Shown here piece by piece: positions 34,798-44,431 of a stretch of 64,000 nucleotides of DNA. The stretch's first letter is position 1. Each line of letters starts with the position of its first letter. Source of the stretch: Trinickia acidisoli (lineage in GTDB: Bacteria; Pseudomonadota; Gammaproteobacteria; Burkholderiales; Burkholderiaceae); assembly GCF_017315725.1 (NCBI RefSeq), contig NZ_JAFLRG010000001.1, positions 1,488,001-1,552,000 of the forward strand, written 5' to 3'. The notes beneath the pieces were generated by a model that searched no databases, was not told where the DNA came from, and worked only from the letters and a program-made list of their open reading frames with translations. The position numbers and the translations under genes were made by a program.

Positions 34798-36225
34798 ATG
34801 TCCACGATCAATTACAGCGAAAAAATCCCCAACAACGTCAACCTCGCCGACGACCGCACGTTGCAACGCGCGCTCGAGCAATGGCAGCCGAATTTTCTGT
34901 CGTGGTGGGGCGATATGGGCCCCGACGGCTCGCACGGATTCGATGTCTATCTGCGTACTGCGGTGAGCGTCGAACCGAGCGGCTGGGCGCATTTCGATTA
35001 CGTGAAGATGCCTGATTATCGTTGGGGCATCTTTCTTTCTCCCGGTGACGCCGAGCGCAAGATCCATTTCGGCGAGCACAAGGGGGAGGCCGCGTGGCAA
35101 GAAGTGCCCGGCGAGCATCGCGCCAATCTGCGTCGGATCATCGTGACGCAGGGCGACACCGAGCCTGCGTCGGTCGAACAGCAGCGCCATTTGGGGCTCA
35201 CTGCGCCCTCGCTCTACGACTTGCGCAACTTGTTTCAAGTCAACGTCGAGGAAGGCCGGCACCTATGGGCGATGGTCTATCTGCTGCACCGCTATTTCGG
35301 TCGCGATGGCCGCGAGGAAGCGGAGGCGCTGCTCGAACGCCGCTCGGGCGACGAAGACAACCCGCGCATCTTGGGCGCATTCAACGAACGAACGCCCGAT
35401 TGGCTCGCGTTCTTCATGTTCACGTACTTTACGGACCGCGACGGTAAGTTCCAGCTTTCGGCGCTCGCGGAATCGGGCTTCGATCCGCTTGCGCGCACGA
35501 CGAAATTCATGCTGACGGAAGAGGCGCATCACATGTTCGTCGGCGAATCGGGCGTATCGCGTGTCGTGCAGCGTACGGCGCAAGCGATGAACGAGTTGAA
35601 GACCGACGACGTCGGCAAGTTGCGCGCGGCCGGCGTGATCGATCTGCCGACGATCCAGCGTTATCTGAATTTTCATTACTCGGTGACGATCGATTTGTTC
35701 GGCGCCGATCACTCGTCGAATGCGGCGACGTTCTACAACTCGGGGCTCAAGGGCCGTTACGAAGAATCGAAGCGCGATGACGATCATCGGCTGGAGGGGC
35801 AAACGTACAAGCTGCTCGCGGTCGAAGAAGGCAAACTCATCGAGCGCGACGTGCCGATCCTGAATGCGATGAATGAAGTGCTGCGCGACGATTACATCAA
35901 GGATTCGATCGCCGGCGTCAATCGCTGGAACAAGGTGCTCGAAAAAGCCGGTATCGATTTTCGATTGACCGTGCCGCACAAGGCGTTCAATCGTCAGATC
36001 GGCACCTTCGCCGACGTATTCGTCTCGCCCGACGGCTATGTTCTCTCGGCCGCGCAGTGGGCGGCCCATAGCGATAAATGGCTGCCGAGCCCCGAGGATC
36101 GCGCATTCGTCGCGTCGCTGATGGGGCGCGTGGCGGAGCCCGGCAAATTCGCCAATTGGATTGCGCCGCCCGCGATGGGGATCAACCGTCAGCCGATCGA
36201 TTACGAGTACGTCCGATTCAACTGA
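34798..36225 (+). CDS. boxB: Benzoyl-CoA 2,3-epoxidase subunit BoxB
   Basis: A 475-residue di-iron monooxygenase that epoxidises benzoyl-CoA. It begins MSTINYSEKIPNNVNLADD, a near-standard BoxB start. A probable di-iron ligand pair is in the LTEEAHHMFVGE helix, with other ligands in EEGRHLWAMVYLLH and TIDLFGADHSSN. ATG 34798 fits the family start. It receives electrons from BoxA, encoded three bases downstream. Confidence 0.94.
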   Translation: MSTINYSEKIPNNVNLADDRTLQRALEQWQPNFLSWWGDMGPDGSHGFDVYLRTAVSVEPSGWAHFDYVKMPDYRWGIFLSPGDAERKIHFGEHKGEAAWQEVPGEHRANLRRIIVTQGDTEPASVEQQRHLGLTAPSLYDLRNLFQVNVEEGRHLWAMVYLLHRYFGRDGREEAEALLERRSGDEDNPRILGAFNERTPDWLAFFMFTYFTDRDGKFQLSALAESGFDPLARTTKFMLTEEAHHMFVGESGVSRVVQRTAQAMNELKTDDVGKLRAAGVIDLPTIQRYLNFHYSVTIDLFGADHSSNAATFYNSGLKGRYEESKRDDDHRLEGQTYKLLAVEEGKLIERDVPILNAMNEVLRDDYIKDSIAGVNRWNKVLEKAGIDFRLTVPHKAFNRQIGTFADVFVSPDGYVLSAAQWAAHSDKWLPSPEDRAFVASLMGRVAEPGKFANWIAPPAMGINRQPIDYEYVRFN

Positions 36226-36228
36226 ATC

Positions 36229-37497
36229 ATGAACATGCCTGTCCCTCCCATCGAAGTGATCAAGCAGCACTTGATCGACCCCGAGATCTGCATTCGCTGC
36301 AATACCTGCGAAGAGACGTGCCCGATCGATGCGATCGTGCACGACGAAAACAACTACGTCGTGAAGGCGGACGTCTGCAACGGCTGCATGGCATGCATCT
36401 CGCCGTGCCCGACGGGGGCGATCGACAACTGGCGTACCGTGCTGAAGGCGCAGGCATACGGTATCGACGAGCAATTCGCGTGGGATGAACTACCTGCCGA
36501 AAAGCCGGTCGCCGAACTCGATCCGATATCGGCGCAGCGAGAAGATGGGCTCGGCGCGGCGCCATTCAACGGCGAGGGGGCAGCCGATCGGCAGCCGCTC
36601 TCGCGCAGCGCGATCGTGCCGCCATGGTCAGCGGCGAAGCCTTATGTCAACCTCTATACGCACAAGGTGCCCGTGACGGCGACGGTCGTCGGCAACTACC
36701 GGCTGACCGACGAATCGATCGAAAGGTCGACGCCGGCGGCGGACATCCACCATCTCGTCCTCGATTTCGGCTCGATGCCGTTTCCGGTGCTCGAGGGGCA
36801 ATCGATCGGCATCCTGCCGCCGGGTGCAGCGACGGACGGCAAGCCGCATCACGCGCGTCAGTATTCGATCGCGAGCCCGCGCGACGGCGAGCGGCCGGGT
36901 TACAACAACCTATCGCTGACGGTCAAGCGCGTGACGCACGATCACGAAGGCAATGCGGCGCTGGGCGTTTGTTCGAATTACTTGTGCGATTTGAAGAAGG
37001 GCGACACGGTTACCGTGATCGGGCCGTTCGGCAGCACGTTCCTGATGCCCAATCACCCGAACTCGCATTTGCTGATGATCTGCACGGGGACGGGGTCCGC
37101 CCCGATGCGCGCCATGACGGAATATCGCCGGCGCCGTCGGCTGAAAGGCGCGACGGGCAAGCTCATGCTGTTCTTCGGCGCACGCACCAAAGAAGAACTG
37201 CCTTATTTCGGACCGCTAACCAAATTGCCGAGGGATTTCATCGATACGAATCTGGCGTTTTCGCGCACGCCGGGGCAGCCGAAGCGATATGTGCAAGACG
37301 CCATGCGCGAGCGTTCGGCCGATGTGGCGCAACTGCTCAGAGACGAGAACACCTGCGTCTACGTATGCGGGTTGCGCGGCATGGAGGAGGGGGTGCTGCA
37401 GGTGCTGCAAGAAATTGCCGATGGCTGCGGCTTGAGTTGGACTACGCTATGGGAACGGCTCAAGCGCGAAGGGCGTCTACATCTCGAGACATACTGA
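36229..37497 (+). CDS. boxA: Benzoyl-CoA 2,3-epoxidase reductase BoxA
   Basis: A 422-residue reductase feeding electrons from NADPH to BoxB. The N-terminal domain has two 4Fe-4S motifs ([15 protein letters not shown] and [15 protein letters not shown]). The rest is a ferredoxin-NADP reductase module with the FAD motif [20 protein letters not shown], and the NADP-binding segment [14 protein letters not shown]. The start lies three bases after the boxB stop. Completes the operon. Confidence 0.95.
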   Translation: MNMPVPPIEVIKQHLIDPEICIRCNTCEETCPIDAIVHDENNYVVKADVCNGCMACISPCPTGAIDNWRTVLKAQAYGIDEQFAWDELPAEKPVAELDPISAQREDGLGAAPFNGEGAADRQPLSRSAIVPPWSAAKPYVNLYTHKVPVTATVVGNYRLTDESIERSTPAADIHHLVLDFGSMPFPVLEGQSIGILPPGAATDGKPHHARQYSIASPRDGERPGYNNLSLTVKRVTHDHEGNAALGVCSNYLCDLKKGDTVTVIGPFGSTFLMPNHPNSHLLMICTGTGSAPMRAMTEYRRRRRLKGATGKLMLFFGARTKEELPYFGPLTKLPRDFIDTNLAFSRTPGQPKRYVQDAMRERSADVAQLLRDENTCVYVCGLRGMEEGVLQVLQEIADGCGLSWTTLWERLKREGRLHLETY

Positions 37498-37911
37498 CGA
37501 GCCGGCGACGTTCGCGCAGGGGAACGTGAAGCGATGAAAGCCGTGGCTTCATATAGTCTTACTTTGTCGAGATGTGATTCGACAGATGAAATGAGACTGC
37601 CCATATGTTGCGGCGATCCTTACGTTCGTCTTGCTGTATTCGATGATCCGTCGTTTTGCCGGCGCGTGAATGACGCTCGCCGGTCCATCCGAGGCAGGGT
37701 CGATATCGTGAAATAGTCCGACTAGTTAAGGGTATCTATGTATTAAGGTCGTCTTGCCGGTGAGCTAGCATGGCTGCGTTCATGCATTGGCCACCGCGGG
37801 CTCGTCGTTTTCTGTGCGCGTGGGGCGGCCGGGGCGATGGCGGGCGCGAGCCACGGTGGCTTGCGCCGTTTCGCAGGAAGCATTCAACCAACGAAAAGAA
37901 CGGAGGATGTG
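37498..37911. other. Intergenic region between boxA and a sugar ABC operon
   Basis: These 414 bases hold short open frames (for example 37534-37716) without family resemblance or a ribosome site I trust. The part 37540-37790 is AT-richer and probably contains the promoter of the following ABC operon. No convincing terminator hairpin for boxA was found. Confidence 0.5.
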
Positions 37912-39018
37912 ATGACGAGCGAGCGAGACGATGTACAGGATGAGATGCAAGGGTCGGCCGGCGAGGGCACCGCGAACCGTATGCGGCGAGGGTTGCTGCA
38001 GGGCGCGGGGTTAGGCGCCGCGCTGGCGATGATGGGAGGCATGATCTCGCCCGCGCAAGCGGCCGAGATGCCGTTCCCGTCGCATAAGCGTTGGAAGATC
38101 GTTTTCGTCAACCACGTCACGACCAACCCGTTCTTCGTCCCCACGCAATACGGCATTCAAGATGCTTGCGCCATGCTGAACATGGATTACCAATGGACAG
38201 GCTCGGCCAATGCGGACGTCGGCGAAATGGTCAACGCGATGAACGCGGCCATCGCGGCAAAGGCCGACGCGATCGCGGTGCCGATCGTCGATCCGAAAGC
38301 ATTCGACAAGCCGATCCAAAACGCGCTCGACGCGGGCATCCCCGTGTTCTCCTACAACGCCGATGCGCCGCGCGGCAGCACCAATCCGCGGCTCGCCTAT
38401 ATCGGCCAGGACTTGTATCAGTCGGGCTATCAGATGGGCGAGCGCATCGCGAGCCTGATCGACAGCGGGCTCGTGGCGCTGTTCATCGCGACGCCGGGCC
38501 AGCTCAACATCCAGCCGCGCTTGGACGGCGCGATGGACGCGATCAAGAAATCGGGCAAGAAGATCGATGCGCAGATGATCGCGACGGGTGCGACGGTCAA
38601 CGAGGAACTATCGAAGATCAAGTCGTTCTATCTTGGGCACCAAGATCTGAAGGGCATGTTCGCGGTCGATGCGGGCAGCACGCAGGGCGTCGCGCAAGTG
38701 ATGAAGGAATCGAAGCTGCCGGCAAAGGGCGTGCACGGCGGCGGCTTCGATCTGTTGCCGACGACGATCCAGTTGATCCACGACGGCTTCCTCGACTTCA
38801 CGATCGATCAGCAGCCGTACGTGCAGGGCTTCTATACGGTGCTCGAAGCATTTACCTATCTGTCCTCGGGCGGACTCGTCGGTCCGGCGGACATCAACAC
38901 CGGGCTGAAGTTCGTGACGAAATCGACTGTCGATCCGTACCTGAACACGTCCACCCGTTATGAAGGCAAGAGCACGAAGGCGCAGATCGTGCCGCGTTCG
39001 GGCCCGATCAAGTCATGA
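37912..39018 (+). CDS. Sugar ABC transporter periplasmic binding protein with Tat-like signal
   Basis: A 368-residue type I sugar-binding protein (RbsB-like). After a hydrophilic lead of about 23 residues comes MRRGLLQGAGLGAALAMMGG with a cleavage site near AQAA (about residue 50), which looks like a twin-arginine export signal. The mature part has IVFVNHVTTNPFFVPTQYG, ADAIAVPIVDPKAFDKPI and FAVDAGSTQGVAQ. GGAGG at 37902-37906 sets ATG 37912. First gene of a three-gene importer; sugar unknown. Confidence 0.88.
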   Translation: MTSERDDVQDEMQGSAGEGTANRMRRGLLQGAGLGAALAMMGGMISPAQAAEMPFPSHKRWKIVFVNHVTTNPFFVPTQYGIQDACAMLNMDYQWTGSANADVGEMVNAMNAAIAAKADAIAVPIVDPKAFDKPIQNALDAGIPVFSYNADAPRGSTNPRLAYIGQDLYQSGYQMGERIASLIDSGLVALFIATPGQLNIQPRLDGAMDAIKKSGKKIDAQMIATGATVNEELSKIKSFYLGHQDLKGMFAVDAGSTQGVAQVMKESKLPAKGVHGGGFDLLPTTIQLIHDGFLDFTIDQQPYVQGFYTVLEAFTYLSSGGLVGPADINTGLKFVTKSTVDPYLNTSTRYEGKSTKAQIVPRSGPIKS

Positions 39019-40022
39019 GTGAAAGCGTGAACGAAGTGCATAGAAGTTCCGGGCCGTCGCGCACACGCGCGAGGCTCGGCGGTTTTGCGTGGTCGGCCGA
39101 GTTGCGCATTTTGCTCGTGGCCGTGGCGGTCGGCGCGTACTTCGAGACTGCCAACCACGATTTTCTGTTGACGAGCGCGAGCCTGCAGAATTTGTCGCAA
39201 TTCGTCGCGCCCGCCGCGATCATCGGCTTCGGCGAAATCATGCTGATGATCGGCGGCGAGATCGATTTGTCGGCGGGCATGGTGTTCGCGTTCGCGCCGT
39301 TCATCATGGCGTTCGCGCACGACGCCGGCGCGCCGATGTGGCTGGCCGTGGTGGCCGGTCTCGCGGCCGCCGGTCTGGTCGGCTTCGTGAACGGCGCGGT
39401 GACGGTGTTTCTGCGCTTGCCTTCGTTCGTCACGACGCTCGGTACGCTATTCCTCATCAACGGCATCACGCTGACGATCTCGCGCGGCATACCCGTGTCG
39501 ACGCCCGGCGGCGCGGTGTTTACGGCGGTGATGGGCGGATGGGGTTACAGCGAGATTCTCTGGGCGGTAGCGATCACGCTCGTGATGCACGTGATGCTGC
39601 GGCACACGCGTTGGGGGCTGCATACGGTCGCGAGCGGGGCCAATCCGCTCGGCGCGTCCGAGGCCGGCATTCACGTGAATCGGCTCAAGCTCGGCAATTT
39701 CATTCTGGCCGCCGGGCTGGCCGGCTTTACCGGGATTCTCGAAGGCGTGCGGATCACGTCGATCGATCCGCAGGCAGGCGGCAACCAGATCATGTTCCTG
39801 GCCGTGGCGGCGGCGGTCATCGGCGGCACGCCGCTGACGGGCGGCTCGGGCACGATCGTGGGCGGCCTCATCGGCGCGGCCGTGCTCGGCATGCTGAACG
39901 ACGGCTTCACGTTGATCGGGGTCAATGCCTTCACGTTCAACATCATCCTGGGGGCCGCGATTCTTGCCGCCATGATCTTCAACATTCACGTCGCGCGGCT
40001 CAGCCGACGCGGGAGGTCCTGA
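39015..40022 (+). CDS. Sugar ABC transporter permease
   Basis: A 335-residue RbsC-type permease with about ten membrane segments. Diagnostic stretches are EIMLMIGGEIDLSAGMVFAF, ASGANPLGASEAGIHVNRLK and AAAVIGGTPLTGGSGTIVGG. Start overlaps the binding-protein stop (ATGA at 39015) and its TGA overlaps the ATPase ATG at 40022, so the three genes form a coupled operon. Confidence 0.9.
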   Translation: MSESVNEVHRSSGPSRTRARLGGFAWSAELRILLVAVAVGAYFETANHDFLLTSASLQNLSQFVAPAAIIGFGEIMLMIGGEIDLSAGMVFAFAPFIMAFAHDAGAPMWLAVVAGLAAAGLVGFVNGAVTVFLRLPSFVTTLGTLFLINGITLTISRGIPVSTPGGAVFTAVMGGWGYSEILWAVAITLVMHVMLRHTRWGLHTVASGANPLGASEAGIHVNRLKLGNFILAAGLAGFTGILEGVRITSIDPQAGGNQIMFLAVAAAVIGGTPLTGGSGTIVGGLIGAAVLGMLNDGFTLIGVNAFTFNIILGAAILAAMIFNIHVARLSRRGRS

Positions 40023-40810
40023 TGGCCGAGAACGATGCGCCTCTTGCACTGAGCGCGCAGAACATCGTCAAGCGCTTCGGCGCGGTCACGGCGCTCGACG
40101 GGGTTTCGCTGCACCTCGCGGAGGGCGAGATCCTCGGCATTCTCGGCGACAACGGCGCGGGCAAGTCGACGCTGATCAAGATCTTGACGGGTTTTCATCA
40201 GCAGACGAGCGGCGAGCTGTCCATTCGCGGCGAGCAGACGCTGTTGCGCTCGGTCGATCATGCTCGCTCGCTCGGCATCGAATGCGTCTATCAAGATCTC
40301 GCACTCGCCAATTCGCTGAGCATCTATCACAACATGTTCTTGAATCGGGAGATCGTCTATCCCGGTCCGATTCGCTTCCTCAATCACCGTGCGATGCGAG
40401 AGCGTGCGGCGCAGTGTCTCGAGGACATCGGAGTGCACATCCCGTCCGTGACGCTGCCTGTCGAGCGATTGTCGGGCGGCCAGCGCCAAGCGATCGCCGT
40501 GGCGCGCGCAGTCAACTCCAATGCGCGGATCTTGCTGCTCGACGAGCCGCTCGCGGCAATGGGCGCGCGCGAAGCAGGGCTCATCATCGACCTGATCATG
40601 CGGCTCAAGGAGAAGGGCGGGCTGTCGATCGTGATGATCATGCACAACTATGCTCAGACGCTCGACATCGCGGATCGCATCATGCTGATGCAGCGCGGGC
40701 GCGTGACGTACGAGCAACAAAGTGCCAAGACGTCGGTGCCCGAGTTGATGGACATCGTCCGTCGCGAGTACCGCGCGATGCGCGAGGCCGCGAACGGCGG
40801 GGGTGCTTAA
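40022..40810 (+). CDS. Sugar ABC transporter ATP-binding protein
   Basis: A 262-residue single-domain import ATPase: Walker A GDNGAGKST, signature LSGGQRQAIAVARAV, Walker B ILLLDEPLAAMG, and the H-loop in MIMHNYAQTL. Like the ATPase of the sugar-alcohol cluster it is half-size and must act as a homodimer. The two ATPases are clearly paralogous in layout. It is followed by a strong hairpin at 40844-40873. Confidence 0.9.
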   Translation: MAENDAPLALSAQNIVKRFGAVTALDGVSLHLAEGEILGILGDNGAGKSTLIKILTGFHQQTSGELSIRGEQTLLRSVDHARSLGIECVYQDLALANSLSIYHNMFLNREIVYPGPIRFLNHRAMRERAAQCLEDIGVHIPSVTLPVERLSGGQRQAIAVARAVNSNARILLLDEPLAAMGAREAGLIIDLIMRLKEKGGLSIVMIMHNYAQTLDIADRIMLMQRGRVTYEQQSAKTSVPELMDIVRREYRAMREAANGGGA

Positions 40811-40843
40811 GTTAGGTGTGCTTAGTATGTAGACCGAGTTGAA

Positions 40844-40873
40844 CGAGGGCCGCGCATCATTGCGCGGCCCTCG
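40844..40873. terminator. Strong hairpin between convergent transporter genes
   Basis: CGAGGGCCGCGCA at 40844-40856 and its perfect complement at 40861-40873 form a 13-bp GC-rich stem with a four-base loop. It lies between the convergent ABC ATPase and family-1 binding-protein genes, so it can stop transcription from both sides. There is no clear T-run on either strand. Confidence 0.65.
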
Positions 40874-40881
40874 TCGTATCG

Positions 40882-42168
40882 TCAGTTGGTCTTCGCGGCC
40901 TCGGCGAGTTTGTCGGCGGCCTGCTGCGCGGTTTCGTCCTTGCTGACCCAGTAATTGCCGATCACGTCGTAAAACGCGCCTTCCACGGCGGGGCTGACGA
41001 GCATGTCGTGCGCCCACGACGGTACGAGGCCGCCGCTCGCGCCCGCGGCCTTGAAGTCGGCCGACGATTTCTTGGCGCAATCGTCGAACTTGGCTAGGCT
41101 CACATCCTGCCGCACGGGAATCGAACCCTTGTTGAGATTGAAGGCTTCTTGGAAGGTGGGGCTCATGAGCAGGCTCGCCATGTCCTTTTGCCCTTTCTCG
41201 ACGCCGGGCGTCTTCACCTTGAAGAAGATGAAGCTATCGACATTGAACGTGAAGTCCTTTTGCGATCCGGGCGCGGCCACGCACAGATAGTCCTTGCCGG
41301 GCACTTTGCCGGCGACGGTGAATTCGCCCTTGGCCCAATCGCCCATGAACTGCATCCCGGCTTTGCCGTTGATCACCATGGCGGTTGCCATGTTCCAATC
41401 GCGTCCGACTTGCCCTTCGTCCGTATAAGCCTTGATTCGCTTGAACGTCTCGAGCGCCTTCACCATCGTCGGGCCTTTCAGTGTCGCCTGATCGAGTTGC
41501 ACGAACGCCTTCTTATAGAAATCGGCGCCGCCGACGCCGAGTGCGACGGACTCGAACGTCTCCGCTTCTTGCCAAGGCTGGCCGCCGATCGCGACCGGCG
41601 TGATGCCGGCCTTCTTCAGCGCATCGGCCACCTTGAAAAAATCGTCCCATGTCGCGGGTGGCTGTGCGCCCACTTTTTTGAGCGCATCGGCATTGATCCA
41701 AAGCCAGTTCACGCGGTGTACGTTGACCGGCGCGCCCACATACTGGCCTTTGTATTTCATGATGCTTGCGATTTCGGGGGGCAGCAGACGATCCCAATGC
41801 CCCGCTTTGGCGACGTCGTCGATCGGCAGCAGCACGCCTTGATCGGCCCATTCCTGAATGGCTGGGCCTTTGATCTGCGCGGCTGCGGGCGGATCGCCCG
41901 CTACCACGCGCGTTTTCAGCGCCGTCATCGCATTGCCGCCGCCGCCGCCGGCCACCGCGAAATCGACCCACGTATCGCCTTTTTGCTCGAGCATCTTCTT
42001 GAGCAGTTGTGCCGATTTCGCTTCGCCACCGGATGTCCAGTAATGGAGCACTTCGACGGAGGCGGCCTGCGCTTGAGCCGTCGCGAACGCGCACGCGGCT
42101 GCGGCGCAAGCGGTCAAGGCGAGGAAGGACGGACGCACGCGTGCACGCGGATGCTGAAACGAACGCAT
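40882..42168 (-). CDS. Family-1 extracellular sugar-binding protein (glucose/mannose type)
   Basis: A 428-residue periplasmic binding protein of the family-1 (GtsA/glucose-mannose) class. The signal peptide ends near AQAQA-ASV (about residue 36), followed by EVLHYWTSGGEAKSAQLL and, further on, the ligand-site stretch VNWLWINADALKK. GGGAGAA before ATG 42168 favours it over ATG 42183. No permease or ATPase gene accompanies it, so it is an orphan here. A palindromic LacI-type operator lies about 60 bases upstream, shared with the divergent regulator. Confidence 0.88.
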   Translation of the reverse strand: MRSFQHPRARVRPSFLALTACAAAACAFATAQAQAASVEVLHYWTSGGEAKSAQLLKKMLEQKGDTWVDFAVAGGGGGNAMTALKTRVVAGDPPAAAQIKGPAIQEWADQGVLLPIDDVAKAGHWDRLLPPEIASIMKYKGQYVGAPVNVHRVNWLWINADALKKVGAQPPATWDDFFKVADALKKAGITPVAIGGQPWQEAETFESVALGVGGADFYKKAFVQLDQATLKGPTMVKALETFKRIKAYTDEGQVGRDWNMATAMVINGKAGMQFMGDWAKGEFTVAGKVPGKDYLCVAAPGSQKDFTFNVDSFIFFKVKTPGVEKGQKDMASLLMSPTFQEAFNLNKGSIPVRQDVSLAKFDDCAKKSSADFKAAGASGGLVPSWAHDMLVSPAVEGAFYDVIGNYWVSKDETAQQAADKLAEAAKTN

Positions 42169-42228
42169 CGATTTTTCTCCCATTGCCGGCTGGCGGCGGA
42201 TGTGGTTGACGGATTTTTAGACGATGAA

Positions 42229-42242
42229 TGTTAGCGCTAACA
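42229..42242. promoter_or_regulatory. LacI-family operator palindrome
   Basis: TGTTAGCGCTAACA is a perfect 14-bp palindrome with the central CG typical of LacI-family operators. It lies in the gap between the sugar-binding protein (start 42168) and the LacI-type regulator (start 42323), suited to control both. Confidence 0.75.
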
Positions 42243-42322
42243 GTCAAGCCTCCACACTAGGAACAACCCTGCGGCGTGGGCGTTGTCTTTTGGCGCGCGG
42301 GCAAACCGGCGATACTCTCGCC

Positions 42323-43396
42323 ATGAACAAGCCCAATCGCAACACGTCGTTTCATCCACCCGGCGTCGATACGGCGAGCCGTGCAAGTGTTCGGCGGCGC
42401 CCGAGCGGTCGCGTCACGATCGAAGAGGTGGCGAGCCGCGCGCAGGTCAGCACGATGACGGTATCGCGCGCGTTGCGCGACCCGTCGCTCGTTTCGCTAA
42501 GTGCCCGAGAACGCGTGGCGGCAGCGGTCGCGCAGCTCGGCTATATTCCGAACCGCGCCGCCGCCACGCTTGCCTCGGCGCGCTCGAAGCTGATTGGTGT
42601 GTTGGTGCCGTCGGTATCGAATGCGGTGTTCGTGGAGACGCTCGCCGGCGTGCAAGACTGCGTTGGGGCCGCCGGCTATCAGTTGCTCATCGGCAATACC
42701 GGCTATTCTCCGGCGCGGCAAGTCGAGTTGTTGTCGGCCTATCTTTCGCATGCGCCCGACGGCTTTCTCGTGGCGGGGATCGACGATTCGAACGTCGTTC
42801 GTCAACAACTCGCGGCGTCGAGCGTGCCGCTCGTTCACATGTTCGATCTCGTATCGAAGGACGAGTGGTCGGTCGGATTTTCGCAGCGTCGGGCGGGCTT
42901 TGCGATCGGCGCGCATCTGATCGGAAGAGGCGCCCGGCGGCCGGGATTCATCGCCGCGCAGTTGGACCCCCGCACGATGCAGCGGCGCGCCGGGTACCGG
43001 CGTGCGTTGCGCGATGCCGGGCTCGATTCAGACCTCGAAGTATTGACGAAAGATCCGTCGAGCGTCGGTTTGGGATGCCGTTTGCTGCGCGATTTATTCG
43101 ATGCGGCGCCCGATTGCGACGCCGTATTTTGCTGCAACGACGATCTCGCACTGGGTGCGTTGTTCGAATGCCAGCGGCTCGGCATCGATGTACCCCGCGA
43201 GTTGGCGATCGTGGGGTTCAACGATCTGCCGTTCGCGGCGGTCTCGTGTCCGTCCATCACGACGGTGGCAACGCCTCGCTACGAAGTCGGATTCCAAGCG
43301 GCGCGCATGCTGTTGCAAATCGTCAACGGCATAACACCCACGAAAAGCCGTATCGATCTAGGATTCGAGCTCGTGATTCGGCAAAGCAGTGCGTGA
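42323..43396 (+). CDS. LacI-family transcriptional regulator
   Basis: A 357-residue repressor with an N-terminal LacI helix-turn-helix (VTIEEVASRAQVSTMTVSRALR) and hinge (ARERVAAAVAQLGYIPNRAA), followed by a periplasmic-binding-protein-like sensor domain from IGVLVPSVSNAVFVE. It resembles gluconate/ketogluconate-type regulators (AIVGFNDLPFAAVSCPSITTV). ATG 42323 is preferred because the open frame from 42224 crosses the operator. It probably represses the divergent sugar-binding protein. Confidence 0.9.
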   Translation: MNKPNRNTSFHPPGVDTASRASVRRRPSGRVTIEEVASRAQVSTMTVSRALRDPSLVSLSARERVAAAVAQLGYIPNRAAATLASARSKLIGVLVPSVSNAVFVETLAGVQDCVGAAGYQLLIGNTGYSPARQVELLSAYLSHAPDGFLVAGIDDSNVVRQQLAASSVPLVHMFDLVSKDEWSVGFSQRRAGFAIGAHLIGRGARRPGFIAAQLDPRTMQRRAGYRRALRDAGLDSDLEVLTKDPSSVGLGCRLLRDLFDAAPDCDAVFCCNDDLALGALFECQRLGIDVPRELAIVGFNDLPFAAVSCPSITTVATPRYEVGFQAARMLLQIVNGITPTKSRIDLGFELVIRQSSA

Positions 43397-43578
43397 GTGA
43401 CAGTCCGGGCCAGCCGGCTTCGCGCCGCTTTCGTTGCCCCTGACAGATATGCAACGAGCGATGCGATATGCATTTGGCGAGCGTCTCGATTGCTAGCGAT
43501 TATCGGCCCGCGCGGCAATCCGGCCGCGACGCTGATACTATTGTCGTCCGTTTCAGGATTGCGGTGACAGGACAGAGC

Positions 43579-44295
43579 ATGGGTTTCGAGCAACTGGCCG
43601 CGCTCAAGGCGCAGCTAACGAAAGAAGCGAAGTTGAAGAAGCAGCAGGAGCACGGCGCAGGCAAGGACGCGCCGGTCGCGAAGCAAGCAGCGAAGGCCGG
43701 CCCGAAAGTGGGTACGAACGCGGGGGCAAACGCGGGCACGAAGGCGGAGCGTCCTGCGCGGCCCGCCAGGCCCGCCAGGCCTGCCGCTGGCGCGCGCCCG
43801 GCCGAAAAGACCCCGCCGGTCGATCCTGTCGTGCGCGTGATCGGCAAGCTGCAAAAGCGTTTCCCGGCTGCGTTCCCGAAGAATCCGGCCCCGAAAGTGC
43901 CGTTGAAGGTGGGGATTCTTGCCGACCTGACGGCGCAGGCATCCGATCTCCAGCTCACCGAGGCGGAGATTCGCGAAGCCGTTAGCACCTGGTGCCGCGG
44001 TAGCCGCTATTGGGCTTGCCTCGTGGACGGTGCCGCGCGTGTCGATTTGTCGGGTGCACCGGCAGGGGCCGTGACGGCGCGCGATGCCGCGTTTGCGCGC
44101 AACCAGGCGAAGGGCGGCCCGGGCGGGCGGCGAAAAGCGCATGCCAAGGCGAATGCGGTGCCACAAGGCGCTGAGCCGGCCGAGCATGCGAACGCCAAGC
44201 ACGAAGACGCGACGAGCGAAGAGCTGAAAAGCGAAGAGCCGAACGGTGAGGCGAAGCAGAGCGGCGAAGCGCAGAGCGATGCCTCCCCGAATTGA
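43579..44295 (+). CDS. ProQ/FinO-domain RNA chaperone
   Basis: A 238-residue protein with a central ProQ/FinO RNA-binding domain (about residues 75-165: KLQKRFPAAFPKNPAPKVPL, then GSRYWACLVDGAARVDLSG). The N-terminal part is a lysine/alanine-rich helix (MGFEQLAALKAQLTKEAKLK) followed by a flexible linker with tandem R-P-A repeats. The C-terminal tail is also low-complexity, rich in E, K and A. Such proteins bind small RNAs and mRNA 3' ends. ATG 43579 fits the conserved start. Confidence 0.88.
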   Translation: MGFEQLAALKAQLTKEAKLKKQQEHGAGKDAPVAKQAAKAGPKVGTNAGANAGTKAERPARPARPARPAAGARPAEKTPPVDPVVRVIGKLQKRFPAAFPKNPAPKVPLKVGILADLTAQASDLQLTEAEIREAVSTWCRGSRYWACLVDGAARVDLSGAPAGAVTARDAAFARNQAKGGPGGRRKAHAKANAVPQGAEPAEHANAKHEDATSEELKSEEPNGEAKQSGEAQSDASPN

Positions 44296-44431
44296 GCGGT
44301 GCGATCCTACGCGTTTTCCTAGTTAGCCTTTCTTGTTGATCGAAACGGCGGAAGCTGCCCGCGAGATTTTGCCGGCGGCTTTCGCCGTCTAGAAGGTGGC
44401 GAGCGCGTTGCTCGCCATTCCTCCCGTCCGC

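Noticed and set aside
35263..36474. 403-codon open frame antisense to boxB and boxA
   Set aside because: Crosses two well-supported sense genes and has no recognisable domain.
37534..37716. 60-codon open frame after boxA
   Set aside because: No ribosome site, no family features, cysteine-rich random-looking translation in an intergenic region.
39089..40021. Long upstream extension of the sugar ATPase frame
   Set aside because: It reads through the permease gene in another frame; conserved ATPase sequence begins at ATG 40022.
43741..43806. Tandem RPA-coding repeat as a CRISPR or mobile-element repeat
   Set aside because: It is an in-frame low-complexity linker of a ProQ-domain protein with no spacer structure.
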